Shown here piece after piece: positions 8,257 through 16,816 of a DNA stretch of 64,000 nt. Where the stretch lies: the NCBI GenBank assembly GCA_038230275.1, contig JBBRNO010000022.1, positions 1 to 64,000 of the forward strand. The letters run 5' to 3'. The DNA is from JANXXV01 sp038230275. Lineage in GTDB: Bacteria; Acidobacteriota; Terriglobia; Bryobacterales; Bryobacteraceae. Within the stretch, counting starts at the first letter, position 1. Each line of letters starts with the position of its first letter. A model generated the notes under the pieces. The model did no database searches. It saw nothing but the letters and a program-made list of their open reading frames with translations, and was not told the DNA's origin. Position numbers and translations under genes: made by a program.

Positions 8257-9786
8257 TCACGCCAGCGACCGGTGTCCCAATTGCATGACCTGATCGCGGT
8301 AGGCTCCGCGGTTCGGGGCGCCAGGGAATGGATTATTCACATCACCCGGTCCCAACGGCACCGCCCTACCCTTTGGGTCCACCTTGAACCCGATGCCGCC
8401 TAATCCCACATCCGCTTTGGCCTTGTTCGTTTTTACTTCCACGCTGTAGGTTGCCAGCCCGCCGCTGTGGTCGTCTCCATCCGGCTTGTAGCGGACCACG
8501 GTGCCGTCGTCGTACTCCCACTTTTGCATCACTTGCTGGCCCCCTAACGGGCTCCCCACATTTTTGGTCTTCGCCACCGGAGTTTCCGTCGCCATCTTTT
8601 GCAGGAATTGAGCTTCCGTCATATTATTGAGTGCCGGCCCCAGCCTTCGCGCATTCTCGCCAAAGGCGCCGCCTCGATTGAAGCCCTTCAAGGCACGAGT
8701 TTGTTCGGCGGTCAGATTGTTGAAGACGGCGCCGCTGTCGATGTCCGCATCCAGCCGCTCCGCCACCAGATTCTGGGCATCGCAAAGCTCCATGGCTTTC
8801 TGTCGCGCCTCGGTTGCGGCCTGCAGGGAATCGGTGGCGTCCTGGGGAAGGCCCTGCAGCTTCTGCAAATCAGCCAGATCCTGGTCTCTGTTCGCCCGCA
8901 TCGCCTTAATGCCAGTGAGCTTTGTGCCCAAGGTACTGACGTCGGCAGTGGCTGTCTTGATATCGCGGTTCAGGTCATCCAGCGCGTCGGCAGCTTTCCG
9001 GGCCTCCTTCTCGGCTTCACTCTTCAGCTTTAAGCGGGCGTCAATACCCAGTTGGTACTTCTGCCGTTCCGCCACTGCGCGATCCAGGTCTCTTTGCAGT
9101 TGCTGGAAAGTTTCGTCGGGAACCTTGAGGGCTTCCGCCGCCTTCTCGAGCGCGCTTTTGGCATCTTTTTCTTTGTCGGTGACAGTCGGCCCATACCAAT
9201 ACTTGCTGAGGGCGCCTTGTTTGCACCGCACCGTTTCGTCGGCGGCTTTCGTTTCCAAGTCGAAGGTGTCTTGCGCCTGCTTGATTTCGGCCACTGCTGC
9301 TTTATAAGCCTTGTCCGCCTCGTCTCGCTTTGAGGTAAGTTCCGCTTCCTCGCGCAGCAGGCGGGTCAGCTTGTCCGCCATGCTCGGCGGCAGCGCCGCG
9401 TCCGTCGCCTTTTTCGCTGTATCTCTGGCACGCTCCTGCGCGCGTTCCAAGTCGCCAGTTTTTTGTCGCAGCTGCTTTTCGGACGATTCGAAGTCTACCT
9501 CGGTATTGATCTGCGCTCTAAGAGCCCTGGCGGCTGCGGATTTCGCGTCCTTAATCGAGGCCTCCAGTTCGTCGGCATACTGGACAGCCCGTTTCTTCGC
9601 CTCATCCGCCGCAGTCTCCGCGGCATCGGCGGCGGCAAACGCTGCTTTTGCGGCCGGCCTTGCCTGCAATGGATTATTGAGCGCGGCGTGGGCGTCATTC
9701 TTGGCCTTATCCGCATCGGCCTTCGCCTTCGTTGCCGCCGCCTGCGCGTTCTCCAGTGCGGAACGTTGAAGTTGGTCCAGACCCAT
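8257..9786 (-). CDS. Coiled-coil protein with a polymorphic-toxin-like C-terminal module
   Basis: The protein is 509 aa. Residues 5-350 are Ala/Lys/Glu-rich and strongly coiled-coil (repeated AAxKAKxDA and ADEAKKRA patterns), with no signal peptide. After a Gly/Asn linker the last 100 residues change character: WEYDDGTVVRYKPDGDD, then YSVEVKT, then a Gly/Pro-rich tail ending HRSLA. This DGTVVRYKP...YSVEVK pattern resembles toxin tips at the C-terminus of Rhs/T6SS-linked polymorphic toxins; the ExK in VEVK could belong to a nuclease core but I cannot prove that. SD GGAAG overlaps the end of the preceding gene (3-bp gap). It could instead be a structural or scaffold protein. Confidence 0.55.
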   Translation of the reverse strand: MGLDQLQRSALENAQAAATKAKADADKAKNDAHAALNNPLQARPAAKAAFAAADAAETAADEAKKRAVQYADELEASIKDAKSAAARALRAQINTEVDFESSEKQLRQKTGDLERAQERARDTAKKATDAALPPSMADKLTRLLREEAELTSKRDEADKAYKAAVAEIKQAQDTFDLETKAADETVRCKQGALSKYWYGPTVTDKEKDAKSALEKAAEALKVPDETFQQLQRDLDRAVAERQKYQLGIDARLKLKSEAEKEARKAADALDDLNRDIKTATADVSTLGTKLTGIKAMRANRDQDLADLQKLQGLPQDATDSLQAATEARQKAMELCDAQNLVAERLDADIDSGAVFNNLTAEQTRALKGFNRGGAFGENARRLGPALNNMTEAQFLQKMATETPVAKTKNVGSPLGGQQVMQKWEYDDGTVVRYKPDGDDHSGGLATYSVEVKTNKAKADVGLGGIGFKVDPKGRAVPLGPGDVNNPFPGAPNRGAYRDQVMQLGHRSLA

Positions 9787-9789
9787 TGC

Positions 9790-10191
9790 TTAACTTCCGC
9801 TCACCGTTGGAGCGACGCCCCAAATCTCCGCGCCGGGAATCTGCGTGGCCTCCTGCCAGCCCTGCCGGGTCACCTTGTTGGTTAATGCGTCCACGCGGGA
9901 GTTCGCCTCCAGAGATGTATCAGCCAGCACGGCGGCGATTTCCGGCTGCTGGTTGAAGGCGGGACTGATCGCAAACATCAACGCGACAAACGCCGCGATG
10001 GACCACTCCGCATCCAACCCATGCGTTCGCGCCCGTGCGATGCCAATCTCCGCCCGGCGCTGCAGTTCCGGTTCATCCAGTTCATCTACCGCCGGAAGGT
10101 TACGGGACCGCAAATGGGAACACACGCGCAGCAGGTACTTCTGCTGCAAGCCCGGTTGGAATGCGGCTTTTTGGGCGGCCCGTATGATCAT
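9790..10191 (-). CDS. Small helical protein resembling T6SS/toxin-associated accessory proteins
   Basis: The start is set at ATG 10191 (MIIRAAQKAAF, 133 aa); an upstream in-frame ATG at 10263 would add 24 residues of basic, unlikely-looking sequence. The order MIIRxxQ..F, an ExxLRxxI-like helix (ELQRRAEIGIARARTHGL) and WSIAAFVALMF matches in outline a small family found next to VgrG/PAAR-linked toxins, which is known to me only as uncharacterised. It ends 3 bp before the coiled-coil gene, so the two should be translated together. An adaptor or chaperone role is inference. Confidence 0.5.
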   Translation of the reverse strand: MIIRAAQKAAFQPGLQQKYLLRVCSHLRSRNLPAVDELDEPELQRRAEIGIARARTHGLDAEWSIAAFVALMFAISPAFNQQPEIAAVLADTSLEANSRVDALTNKVTRQGWQEATQIPGAEIWGVAPTVSGS

Positions 10192-10327
10192 CCTGTTCTC
10201 TGGCAAGTTTACCAGAGCAGCTTTCCACCGCGTCCGCCCCCGACGCCATGCGGTGTGCGGCATGGTTATGGAGAGATGGGGACGCCCAGAAAGCTATCCG
10301 CTACCTTCTCTTTGGATGATGTGCGTA

Positions 10328-10352
10328 CCGCTCCCTGACGGTCACGGCTCGG
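10328..10352 (-). repeat. Copy 1 of a 25-bp dispersed repeat
   Basis: Read on the minus strand this 25-mer equals the sequence at 22648-22672 with one mismatch (C for A at the middle). Core: GAGCCGTGACCGT then AGGGAGCGG. It is in the gap before the cytochrome oxidase gene. Repeats of this form are scattered in intergenic DNA of related GC-rich genomes, to my recollection. Confidence 0.65.
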
Positions 10353-10395
10353 AAATGCCGGCTGAGCCATGAGGTTAAGGGTCGGCCGCGCAGCC

Positions 10396-11085
10396 TCAAC
10401 TCCACAGATGCAGCAGTCCGAACAGCGCAATCCAAAGCACGCCCATGAAGTGCCAGTAAAGCGCCACTGCGGACGTCACCGAACGTTCATGCCGGAAGAC
10501 GTGTTCCGTCGCACCAGCCAGCCGCCTGGAGCGCACACCCAGATAAAATAACGAGCCGATTCCCACCAACACGTGAAATCCGTGGAAGCCGGTGAACACG
10601 TAGAACATCGACCCGTGGAGATTGGCTTCAACGTAGATCCCCTGCCGTTTCAATTCCTGCCACGACAGCAACTGCGACGCAATGAAGGCCACTCCCAGCA
10701 GTAAAGTGGTTGCGAGCGAGCGAATATACCGCTGCGCCAGACCGCGCCGCAATGCCCGCCGCCCCACTTCAAAAAAGGTGCTGCTGGCGGCCAGCAAAGC
10801 GGTGCTAACCCACAGCATCACCGGTATGCGTACGCGCTGCCAAGTGCTCTGAGCTTGCAGTTGGATGCCGTATGCCAGCACCAAAGCGATAAAGAATGCC
10901 GCGATCGAAAACAGCGCGACAATCATCCCAACCTGGTAGAGGCCTGGTGAATAACGGAAGTCTCCGCCACCCGAATCGCCACCGCCGCCAAAATCGTGTC
11001 CTTCGTGGCCCGGTCCGCGGCCACCGGTACCGCCGTGGGCCGGTATGGGTTGATCGACGTGCGGTTCGCTCAGACCTGACGGCAT
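10396..11085 (-). CDS. Cytochrome c oxidase subunit III-family protein
   Basis: The protein is 229 aa. A His/Gly-rich N-terminal tail (residues 8-45) is followed by five hydrophobic segments. The subunit III signature TGFHGFHVLVG is near residue 167, and the last helix has WHFMGVLWIALF as in haem-copper oxidases. Subunit III stabilises the oxidase and the proton-uptake path in the cytoplasmic membrane. No subunit I, II or IV gene is adjacent, so it must serve an oxidase encoded elsewhere or be a spare copy. A GGGAG element precedes the ATG by about 10 bases. Confidence 0.88.
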   Translation of the reverse strand: MPSGLSEPHVDQPIPAHGGTGGRGPGHEGHDFGGGGDSGGGDFRYSPGLYQVGMIVALFSIAAFFIALVLAYGIQLQAQSTWQRVRIPVMLWVSTALLAASSTFFEVGRRALRRGLAQRYIRSLATTLLLGVAFIASQLLSWQELKRQGIYVEANLHGSMFYVFTGFHGFHVLVGIGSLFYLGVRSRRLAGATEHVFRHERSVTSAVALYWHFMGVLWIALFGLLHLWS

Positions 11086-11145
11086 ATTCTTATTCTCCCA
11101 CTCCTTCGGAATGTCTTATGATGAGAGTCTCTGGAGGTGTTGGCA

Positions 11146-12126
11146 ATGGGTATTTCACGACGAAGGTTTCTTGAGACTGCGGCGCTCAGCGGCGTTGCGG
11201 CGCAGCCCTTACTGGCGGCTGAGGTGGACGGCAAGTCGGGAATGCCGACGCGCATTCTGGGCAAGACCGGCGCAAGGGTTTCCATCCTCGCCTTCGGTTG
11301 CGGCAGCCGCTTCCTTTCCTACGCCGATGACGACAAGGCCATCGAGGCGCTGAACAAAGCTCTCGACCTGGGCATCACCTACGTGGACACCGCCTATGCC
11401 TACGGCAACGGCAAGAGTGAAACCCGTGTTGGCAAAGTGATGGCTACCCGCCGCAAGGGCCTTTTCCTTGCCACCAAAATCAACGCCCGCAAGGGCGATG
11501 ACGCCCAACGTATTCTCGAAGGCAGCATGAAGCGCCTGCAGACCGATCACGTGGACCTGATCCATATCCACAGCCTGACCGACGAAGCCGACTTGGCCTC
11601 CGCCGAAGCGAAGGACGGCGTGTTGAACGTTCTGCTGAAGCTCCGCGATCAAAAGGTAACGCGCTTCATCGGCATCACCAGCCACACCGATCCGGCCGTG
11701 CTGAAGCTCGCGCTGGAACGCCACGATTTCGATTGCACCCAGATGGCGCTGAACGCCGCCCGCGCCGGCATGCGCAACGGGAAAGGCAATATGGAGATCA
11801 ATGACGCGCTAACCACCAGCTTTGAGTCTCTCGCGCTGCCCGTGGCCAATCGCAAAAAGATGGGCGTCATCGCCATGAAGATCTTCGCGCAGGAAGGGCT
11901 TTCCGGTAAGGCTACGGCGGAAAAGCTGATCAGCTATTCGCTTTCGCTTCCGGTCTCGGCGTGCGTGCTTGGAATGCCGCAATTGGATTTCATCGATCAG
12001 AACATCGCCATCGCCAAAGCCTACCGGCCCATGCCCCACGGCGAGATGAAGGAACTCTCCGATCGCCTTTCGCTGGCGCACAAAGCACAGCTCGACAGAT
12101 ATTTCTGTAATCACGTCGACGCTTAA
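11146..12126 (+). CDS. Tat-exported aldo/keto reductase
   Basis: The protein is 326 aa from ATG 11146; a GTG at 11137 is in frame, but GGAGG at 11133-11137 fits the ATG. A Tat signal (ISRRRFLETAALSGVAAQP) is followed by an AKR barrel: DTAYAYGNGKSE has the catalytic Asp and Tyr, and LATKIN the Lys. It should reduce or oxidise a carbonyl or sugar with NADP(H), although an exported NADP enzyme is unusual and the cofactor may be acquired before export. It stands alone, divergent from the oxidase subunit III gene. The next gene start is 15 bp downstream. Confidence 0.85.
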   Translation: MGISRRRFLETAALSGVAAQPLLAAEVDGKSGMPTRILGKTGARVSILAFGCGSRFLSYADDDKAIEALNKALDLGITYVDTAYAYGNGKSETRVGKVMATRRKGLFLATKINARKGDDAQRILEGSMKRLQTDHVDLIHIHSLTDEADLASAEAKDGVLNVLLKLRDQKVTRFIGITSHTDPAVLKLALERHDFDCTQMALNAARAGMRNGKGNMEINDALTTSFESLALPVANRKKMGVIAMKIFAQEGLSGKATAEKLISYSLSLPVSACVLGMPQLDFIDQNIAIAKAYRPMPHGEMKELSDRLSLAHKAQLDRYFCNHVDA

Positions 12127-12141
12127 GTCATCCTACAGGGG

Positions 12142-12466
12142 ATGATCAAAACCGTCGGCCTGCTCTTCTGTTCGAACCTGTTCATGACCGCTGCGTGGTA
12201 CGGGCATCTAAAAACACCGTAGCTCGCCTCTGTTTATTACTATCTTGATCAGTTGGATGATTGCGCTCCCGGAATACTGTTTTCAGGTGCCGGCGAATCG
12301 TATCGGCTATGGTACGCTCAGCGCATTTCAACTCAAGATCATTCAGGAGATCATCACGCTGACGGTTTTTGTCGTCTTTGCATGGCTGTATCTGGACGAG
12401 CCAATGCACTGGCGTTACGCCGGATCGGTCGTGTGCTTAATCGGCGCGGTGGTCTTCGCGTTCTGA
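12142..12466 (+). pseudogene. DUF486 membrane protein gene broken by a 1-bp frameshift
   Basis: From ATG 12142 the frame reads MIKTVGLLFCSNLFMTAAWY, then GHLKTP and stop (TAG at 12220). The next frame continues as SSPLFITILISWMIALPEYC and on to QVPANRIGYG, ending at 12466. Joined, these are a full DUF486 (DMT-superfamily) protein of about 107 aa. One extra A in the run at 12210-12214 (AAAAA instead of AAAA) restores GHLKHRSSPLF and fully explains the break. A sequencing error or homopolymer slippage could cause it. Product: small four-TM membrane protein of unknown role. Confidence 0.85.
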
Positions 12467-12484
12467 GGCAAAGGTTGAATCGCC

Positions 12485-13036
12485 TCACTTGATCCGCGCG
12501 GCCGCCTCAATCTCAATCGCAACGGAATTCTTCACCTTGAGCAAAAAGTTGCTGGGATCTTTCATGCCCCACTGCACATAGGGCACGGTGAACGAAATGG
12601 TAGCCGTCAGCTTCTGTTGTTCGATATGGCTCTTCACTTTCATCGACACTTCGTGTGTGCCGCCATGGATGGTGAACATGCCGTGCAATTGAACTTCGGA
12701 ATCCCCGGCGGCCTCCACCTTGCCTTCCACGCGGTCGGGCACAAATGTGATTTCAGGATACCGGGCGCTTTCCAGAACGTTCTTGTGCATCCGGCTATCG
12801 CGGGCGCCGCTTCCGCTTTCGCCGCTGGTGGCGTCAATTACCAACAGCCCCCCGGCGCGGCTGCTGCCCGTATCAAACCAGACCTCGCCCTTCTTCACCT
12901 GAAATGTCCCGCTGACGGTATGCAGCACGTCGCCAAGCGTCCAGTGGACTTTGGTGGCGGCGGGGTTGATTTCCATCTCCACCCGTTCTGCAAAGACAGG
13001 GACGGAAAGCAGTGTAAGAATAACAACGAATTTCAT
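12485..13036 (-). CDS. YceI-family periplasmic protein
   Basis: The protein is 183 aa with a short signal peptide (MKFVVILTLLSVPVFA). The rest is a lipocalin-like YceI barrel: VHWTLGDVLHTVSGTFQ, DARDSRMHKNVLES-type loop and YPEITFVP near residue 98 are the usual family landmarks. YceI proteins bind long isoprenoid or fatty-acyl chains in the periplasm. Its ATG overlaps the stop of the upstream aminotransferase stub (ATGA), so it may be translationally coupled to that remnant. Confidence 0.88.
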   Translation of the reverse strand: MKFVVILTLLSVPVFAERVEMEINPAATKVHWTLGDVLHTVSGTFQVKKGEVWFDTGSSRAGGLLVIDATSGESGSGARDSRMHKNVLESARYPEITFVPDRVEGKVEAAGDSEVQLHGMFTIHGGTHEVSMKVKSHIEQQKLTATISFTVPYVQWGMKDPSNFLLKVKNSVAIEIEAAARIK

Positions 13037-13284
13037 GCGGTAGCGTGCCCGGTGTTGTGCACGCAGTAGCCGGACAGAAAATCGAGGATGACGTTGCCGT
13101 CTTCTGTGAAGAGTTCCGTGCCGCAGCAGCGCTGATACCGGACATTCATCTGTAGCGGATTTAGCAGGCGAACCCGCTGCGGATTGACGTAATCGGTATA
13201 CTCCGCGCTAGCCGGAGGCGCCACGGCTGTGGTGCTTTCCATAATTTGTATGACGTGTGCCGGTTGCGGATTTGGGTACAACAA
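13033..13284 (-). pseudogene. N-terminal stub of a class III (acetylornithine-type) aminotransferase
   Basis: The 83-aa frame (ATG 13284, or 13242) has YTDYVNPQRVRLLNPLQMNV and then FTEDGNVILDFLSGYCVHN, which is the first part of class III PLP aminotransferases. The normal protein continues for about 330 residues after GHxHP; here it stops at GHATA. The PLP lysine and most of the fold are missing. The stop codon overlaps the YceI start, so a deletion most likely fused the stub to yceI. It could still supply a translated leader for yceI. Confidence 0.75.
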
Positions 13285-13296
13285 TCTTCGCTGTTA

Positions 13297-13740
13297 CTAT
13301 CGTGACCAGCGCGGATAACGGGGCAAGGCGAGTGTCCCTGCGATCACAAGAGTCATCAGGCCTACCAGTGCGCTCAACGGCACTGTGTAGGAACGGGTGG
13401 CATCGAATCCAGCTCCCATCAAATAGGGTACCGTCGCAATTCCCAATGTGAATGATGCAAAGACCAGACCATAAATTTCTCCAAACGAACCCAAACCAAA
13501 GTAGCGGCTCACCAGGTAAGGCATTACATCGATCTCCGGTCCAAGCCCCGGCCCACCTAGAATTGCCGCCGGAACGCCGATCCCTCCGATCAACAGTGCC
13601 AGTCCAGCCGTCACTCGGGCGAACATCACCGCAACCACGTAAGGCGCGAAGAATCCGGCCATCCGTATACCTGAGACGAGCGCCCCGCCATGGCGAAAAT
13701 CCCGAACAACGAAAGTGCGATTCGCTTCACTGCAATTCAT
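13297..13740 (-). pseudogene. C-terminal remnant of an MFS transporter
   Basis: The 147-aa frame contains only the last four or so TM helices of a major facilitator: GPEIDVMPYLVSRYFGL and SFGEIYGLVFASFTLG followed by GAGFDATRSY match the region from TM8 to TM12 of the MFS family. The N-terminal half is absent, and the first 30 residues are not membrane-like. It ends 12 bp before the aminotransferase stub, so the two were probably one operon that lost both outer halves. Confidence 0.7.
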
Positions 13741-13757
13741 CCGTGCCGGAGCTTGCT

Positions 13758-14396
13758 CTATTTTTCGCCGTCCATTCTGTAGATATTCTCCAACTGATCC
13801 GCACCGTTGATCCGCACCGCCAGATCATGCAGCAAACCATCGCTAAGCCTGTAGATCAGACCATGGACAGCAAGTTGCCGTTGCGCTGCCCAGGCGTTTT
13901 GGACGATGGTAGTGTGGCAGACGTTTTGCACTTGAGTCAGTACGTTCAATTCGCAGAGGCGATCTGTGCGCCCCGTCCCCTCGTCAATCTTTTCCAGCTC
14001 TTTCTTGTTCTGCACGTAGGTCTGCTTGATATTGCGTAGCCAGTTGTCGATAAGTCCGAATTGAGTATGTCCGCCGGCGGCACGGACACCACCGCATCCA
14101 TAGTGCCCGCAGACAATGATGTGCTCCACCTGCAAAACTTCCACGGCGTATTGAATCACCGACAGACAATTTAGATCGGTATCCAATACCAAATTCGCAA
14201 GATTGCGATGAACAAAAACTTCGCCAGGAGCTAGGCCAAGAATTTCGTTGGCCGGGACGCGGCTATCGGAACAGCCAATCCAGAGGAATTTTGGAGCCTG
14301 CAACAAAGTCAGGCGATTGAAAAAGTTCGGGTCAGTCTCAAGCAGTCGACGCGACCAGTTCCGGTTATTCTCGAACAAGTTTGTAAGGTCTGGCAC
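13758..14396 (-). CDS. can: Beta-class carbonic anhydrase
   Basis: The protein is 212 aa, normal for the Can type. Zinc ligands Cys42, His98 and Cys101 (CSDSR 42-46, CGHYGCGG 96-103) and the Asp44/Arg46 dyad are present. It interconverts CO2 and bicarbonate in the cytoplasm, feeding carboxylases. There is no signal peptide. It lies 18 bp upstream of the MFS remnant and about 105 bp from the PQQ dehydrogenase gene; both are on the same strand, but no operon link is convincing. Confidence 0.95.
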   Translation of the reverse strand: MPDLTNLFENNRNWSRRLLETDPNFFNRLTLLQAPKFLWIGCSDSRVPANEILGLAPGEVFVHRNLANLVLDTDLNCLSVIQYAVEVLQVEHIIVCGHYGCGGVRAAGGHTQFGLIDNWLRNIKQTYVQNKKELEKIDEGTGRTDRLCELNVLTQVQNVCHTTIVQNAWAAQRQLAVHGLIYRLSDGLLHDLAVRINGADQLENIYRMDGEK

Positions 14397-14500
14397 GGTA
14401 CAAGCCTTTTGTTGGACTCGGCGCTTCTGTGAAGACGAGCGTTTCAGAATGCCGGGGTAATCGTCAAACCATGTTACTGTGCAGCGCCGGCGGCCCTTCT

Positions 14501-16612
14501 CTAATTGCCGAAATGCGCGGCCAGATAATCCACAATCAGCTTCGCTTCATTGTCCTTGGCTTTGGCGCCGCGCGCGATCATGCTGTCCACCATTGCCGCC
14601 CAAGCCGTGCGGTCGCGGCGTTGGCCGGTTACCGAATCCATGCCGTGGCACGTCGCCCCGCATGCCCGCTGGACAAGGGCCTTGCCCGGTCCATCCGGAA
14701 GAATCACGACCCCAGCGGGCCGCTCGGACACTGCCGGACCTTCCAGTTTAGACACCGTCGTACCAACAGCCGGAGCCACGCCCTCGCCAATCGCGAAGGC
14801 CATCAAACTATCGCTTGGCGTGCCCCCGAAGTAGCCCCCGCCGCCGCCCGCCATAATCGCCACGTATTGCTTTCCGTCCTTGCCCAGATAAGTAATCGGG
14901 ATCGTATGGCCGTTCGCGTCGATGGGCTGATCCCACAGCAACTTTCCCGACCGCGATTCGAACGCGCGAAACCTGCTGTCGTTCGTGGCCGCGATGAACA
15001 CCAATCCGCCGGCGGTGGCGATGCTGCCGCCCAGGTTTGGCGCGCCTGCGTTCTTGATGCCCTTCGCTTCCAATTCCGGCACAATCCCCAACGGCGCTCG
15101 CCAGGCAATCTCGCCCGTCCGCGTGTCCACGGCCACCATTTCACCGTATGGCGGATTGGTGCAGGGAACCCGCGTGTCACGATTCCAGAATCGGGCGTAA
15201 GTTCCATAAGCCGACGTGCGGGCGTAAGTCACCGCGCCGGTGGCCGCATCGGTCCTCTTCTCCATATGGCCCCATTGGCCCAGATTGTTCACGTTTGTGA
15301 ACAAATAGCCAAGCGTAGGATCCACTGACACGCCACCCCAGCCGCCACCCCCCAGCGTGCTGGGGAACATCAGCGTGTTGCCCTCCAGTCCGAACGGCGT
15401 GTAGAGCGCTCCGATCCGCATCTGGTTCCGGTCGAAAAGATCGCGGCAGAACGCCGCATGTTCGGGAGTCAGGTTATACATTTCCTCTTTGGTAAACGCC
15501 ACCCGCGACAGTGGAGGCGGCTTCAGCGGAAATGGCTGTGTCGCCGCGGTCTTCTCTCCCGGCACCGTGCTCTGCGGCACCGCGCGCTCCTCCATTCCGT
15601 AAAGCGGTTTGCCCGTCACTCGATCAAATGCAAACAAAATGCCCATCTTCGTAATCTGCGCCACGGCGGGAATAGTCCGCCCCTTCTGCGACACCTCGAA
15701 CAATACTGGCGCCGCCGCTGCATCGAAGTCCCACAGATCATGATGGACCAGTTGTTGATACCACTTCAGCTTTCCCGTGGCCGCGTCCAGCGCCACCAGG
15801 CAGTTGCCGTATAGTCCGTCGCCATGGCGGTCCGAGCCGTAGAAATCGGAAGTCGGCGCGCCAAGCGGAACGTAGACAATGCCACGTGCCATATCCAGAC
15901 TGAGAAGTCCCCAGGAGTTGGTGCCCGAACGATTCTTCCATCCGTCCACCGGCCACGTGTCGTTGCCGGGTTCGCCAGGGCGCGGCACCGTGTGGAAGGT
16001 CCACACCAGCTTGCCCGTGAACGCATCCCAGCCGCGAATATCGCCGTACGCACCCACGCTGGGGAACCCTTCCCCATTGGCGCTGCCGGTGATCACAATG
16101 TTCTTATACACGCTGGGTGGCGACTGTAATGAGAACCGTGCATCCGGCAGATCGCCCAGCACGCCTTTTCGAAGGTCCAGCAACCCCTCGTCGGCAAAAC
16201 CCGCCGCGGCCTTCCCGGTGGTGGCATCAATGGCGATCATTCCACCCTTCACCCCAGCGAATACCCGCGGATGTGTCGACTTGTTGCCCGGCCAGTAAGC
16301 CAACCCGCGCAGCGCAACCTGTGTGGCTTCGTAGTGCCAGATCTGCTTGCCCGTTTCCGGTTCCACCGCGAATATTCCGTTGGCCGCCGTCACATACATC
16401 ACACCGCCGACAACTACCGGTATCCCCTCCGAACCAGGCTTGCCCGTATGAAACGTCCAGGCGCGCTGCAGCCGTGCTACATTCGCCGGAGTGATCTGCT
16501 TCAGCGGGGAAAAGCGCCGAGCCCCCGCATCGTGCCCAAACATCGGCCAATCGGTCTGCGCATGGCCGACGGCCAGCGTGAAAGCGACAGTAATCAGGAG
16601 GCGAAACATCAT
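14501..16612 (-). CDS. Quinoprotein (PQQ) dehydrogenase with a C-terminal cytochrome c domain
   Basis: The protein is 703 aa with a signal peptide (1-18). The body is an eight-bladed beta-propeller with repeated PQQ/tryptophan-docking motifs (GLLSLDMARGIVYVPLG, GWGGVSVDPTLGYLF), as in pyrroloquinoline-quinone alcohol/glucose dehydrogenases. A short cytochrome c domain of about 60 residues ends the protein. Its haem motif is C651-G-A-T-C655-H656, which is CX3CH rather than CX2CH. Electrons would pass from PQQ through the haem to the periplasmic respiratory chain. The substrate is not visible. It is not clustered with pqq synthesis genes. Confidence 0.88.
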   Translation of the reverse strand: MMFRLLITVAFTLAVGHAQTDWPMFGHDAGARRFSPLKQITPANVARLQRAWTFHTGKPGSEGIPVVVGGVMYVTAANGIFAVEPETGKQIWHYEATQVALRGLAYWPGNKSTHPRVFAGVKGGMIAIDATTGKAAAGFADEGLLDLRKGVLGDLPDARFSLQSPPSVYKNIVITGSANGEGFPSVGAYGDIRGWDAFTGKLVWTFHTVPRPGEPGNDTWPVDGWKNRSGTNSWGLLSLDMARGIVYVPLGAPTSDFYGSDRHGDGLYGNCLVALDAATGKLKWYQQLVHHDLWDFDAAAAPVLFEVSQKGRTIPAVAQITKMGILFAFDRVTGKPLYGMEERAVPQSTVPGEKTAATQPFPLKPPPLSRVAFTKEEMYNLTPEHAAFCRDLFDRNQMRIGALYTPFGLEGNTLMFPSTLGGGGWGGVSVDPTLGYLFTNVNNLGQWGHMEKRTDAATGAVTYARTSAYGTYARFWNRDTRVPCTNPPYGEMVAVDTRTGEIAWRAPLGIVPELEAKGIKNAGAPNLGGSIATAGGLVFIAATNDSRFRAFESRSGKLLWDQPIDANGHTIPITYLGKDGKQYVAIMAGGGGGYFGGTPSDSLMAFAIGEGVAPAVGTTVSKLEGPAVSERPAGVVILPDGPGKALVQRACGATCHGMDSVTGQRRDRTAWAAMVDSMIARGAKAKDNEAKLIVDYLAAHFGN

Positions 16613-16816
16613 AGGTGAAGTCTCAGTATATTGAACTCCTTCGCAGTGAGGTGCTCAGTTGGCTCGACCACACCTATTTGGAATGCGCCAGTGTGCCCTC
16701 CCACGGTGGAAGAGAGCGGCGAGGACGCCGCCATCAGGCCGCCGGAATGGACAGTATGCGCTGCGATGGCGAGCCGGCGACCGTAGCACGCGCCGCGTCT
16801 GGCAGTTACTCTGCGT
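16613..16816. other. Spacer between PQQ dehydrogenase and the HEPN gene
   Basis: A 204-bp stretch with no supported gene; a plus-strand frame of about 90 codons here has no recognisable product. It may hold the dehydrogenase promoter. The HEPN gene ends in this direction, so a terminator could also be expected, but I see no clear hairpin. Confidence 0.35.

Noticed and set aside
10192..10263. Longer N-terminus for the toxin-associated small protein
   Set aside because: The added residues are basic with no homology, and the internal MIIRAAQ start fits the family.
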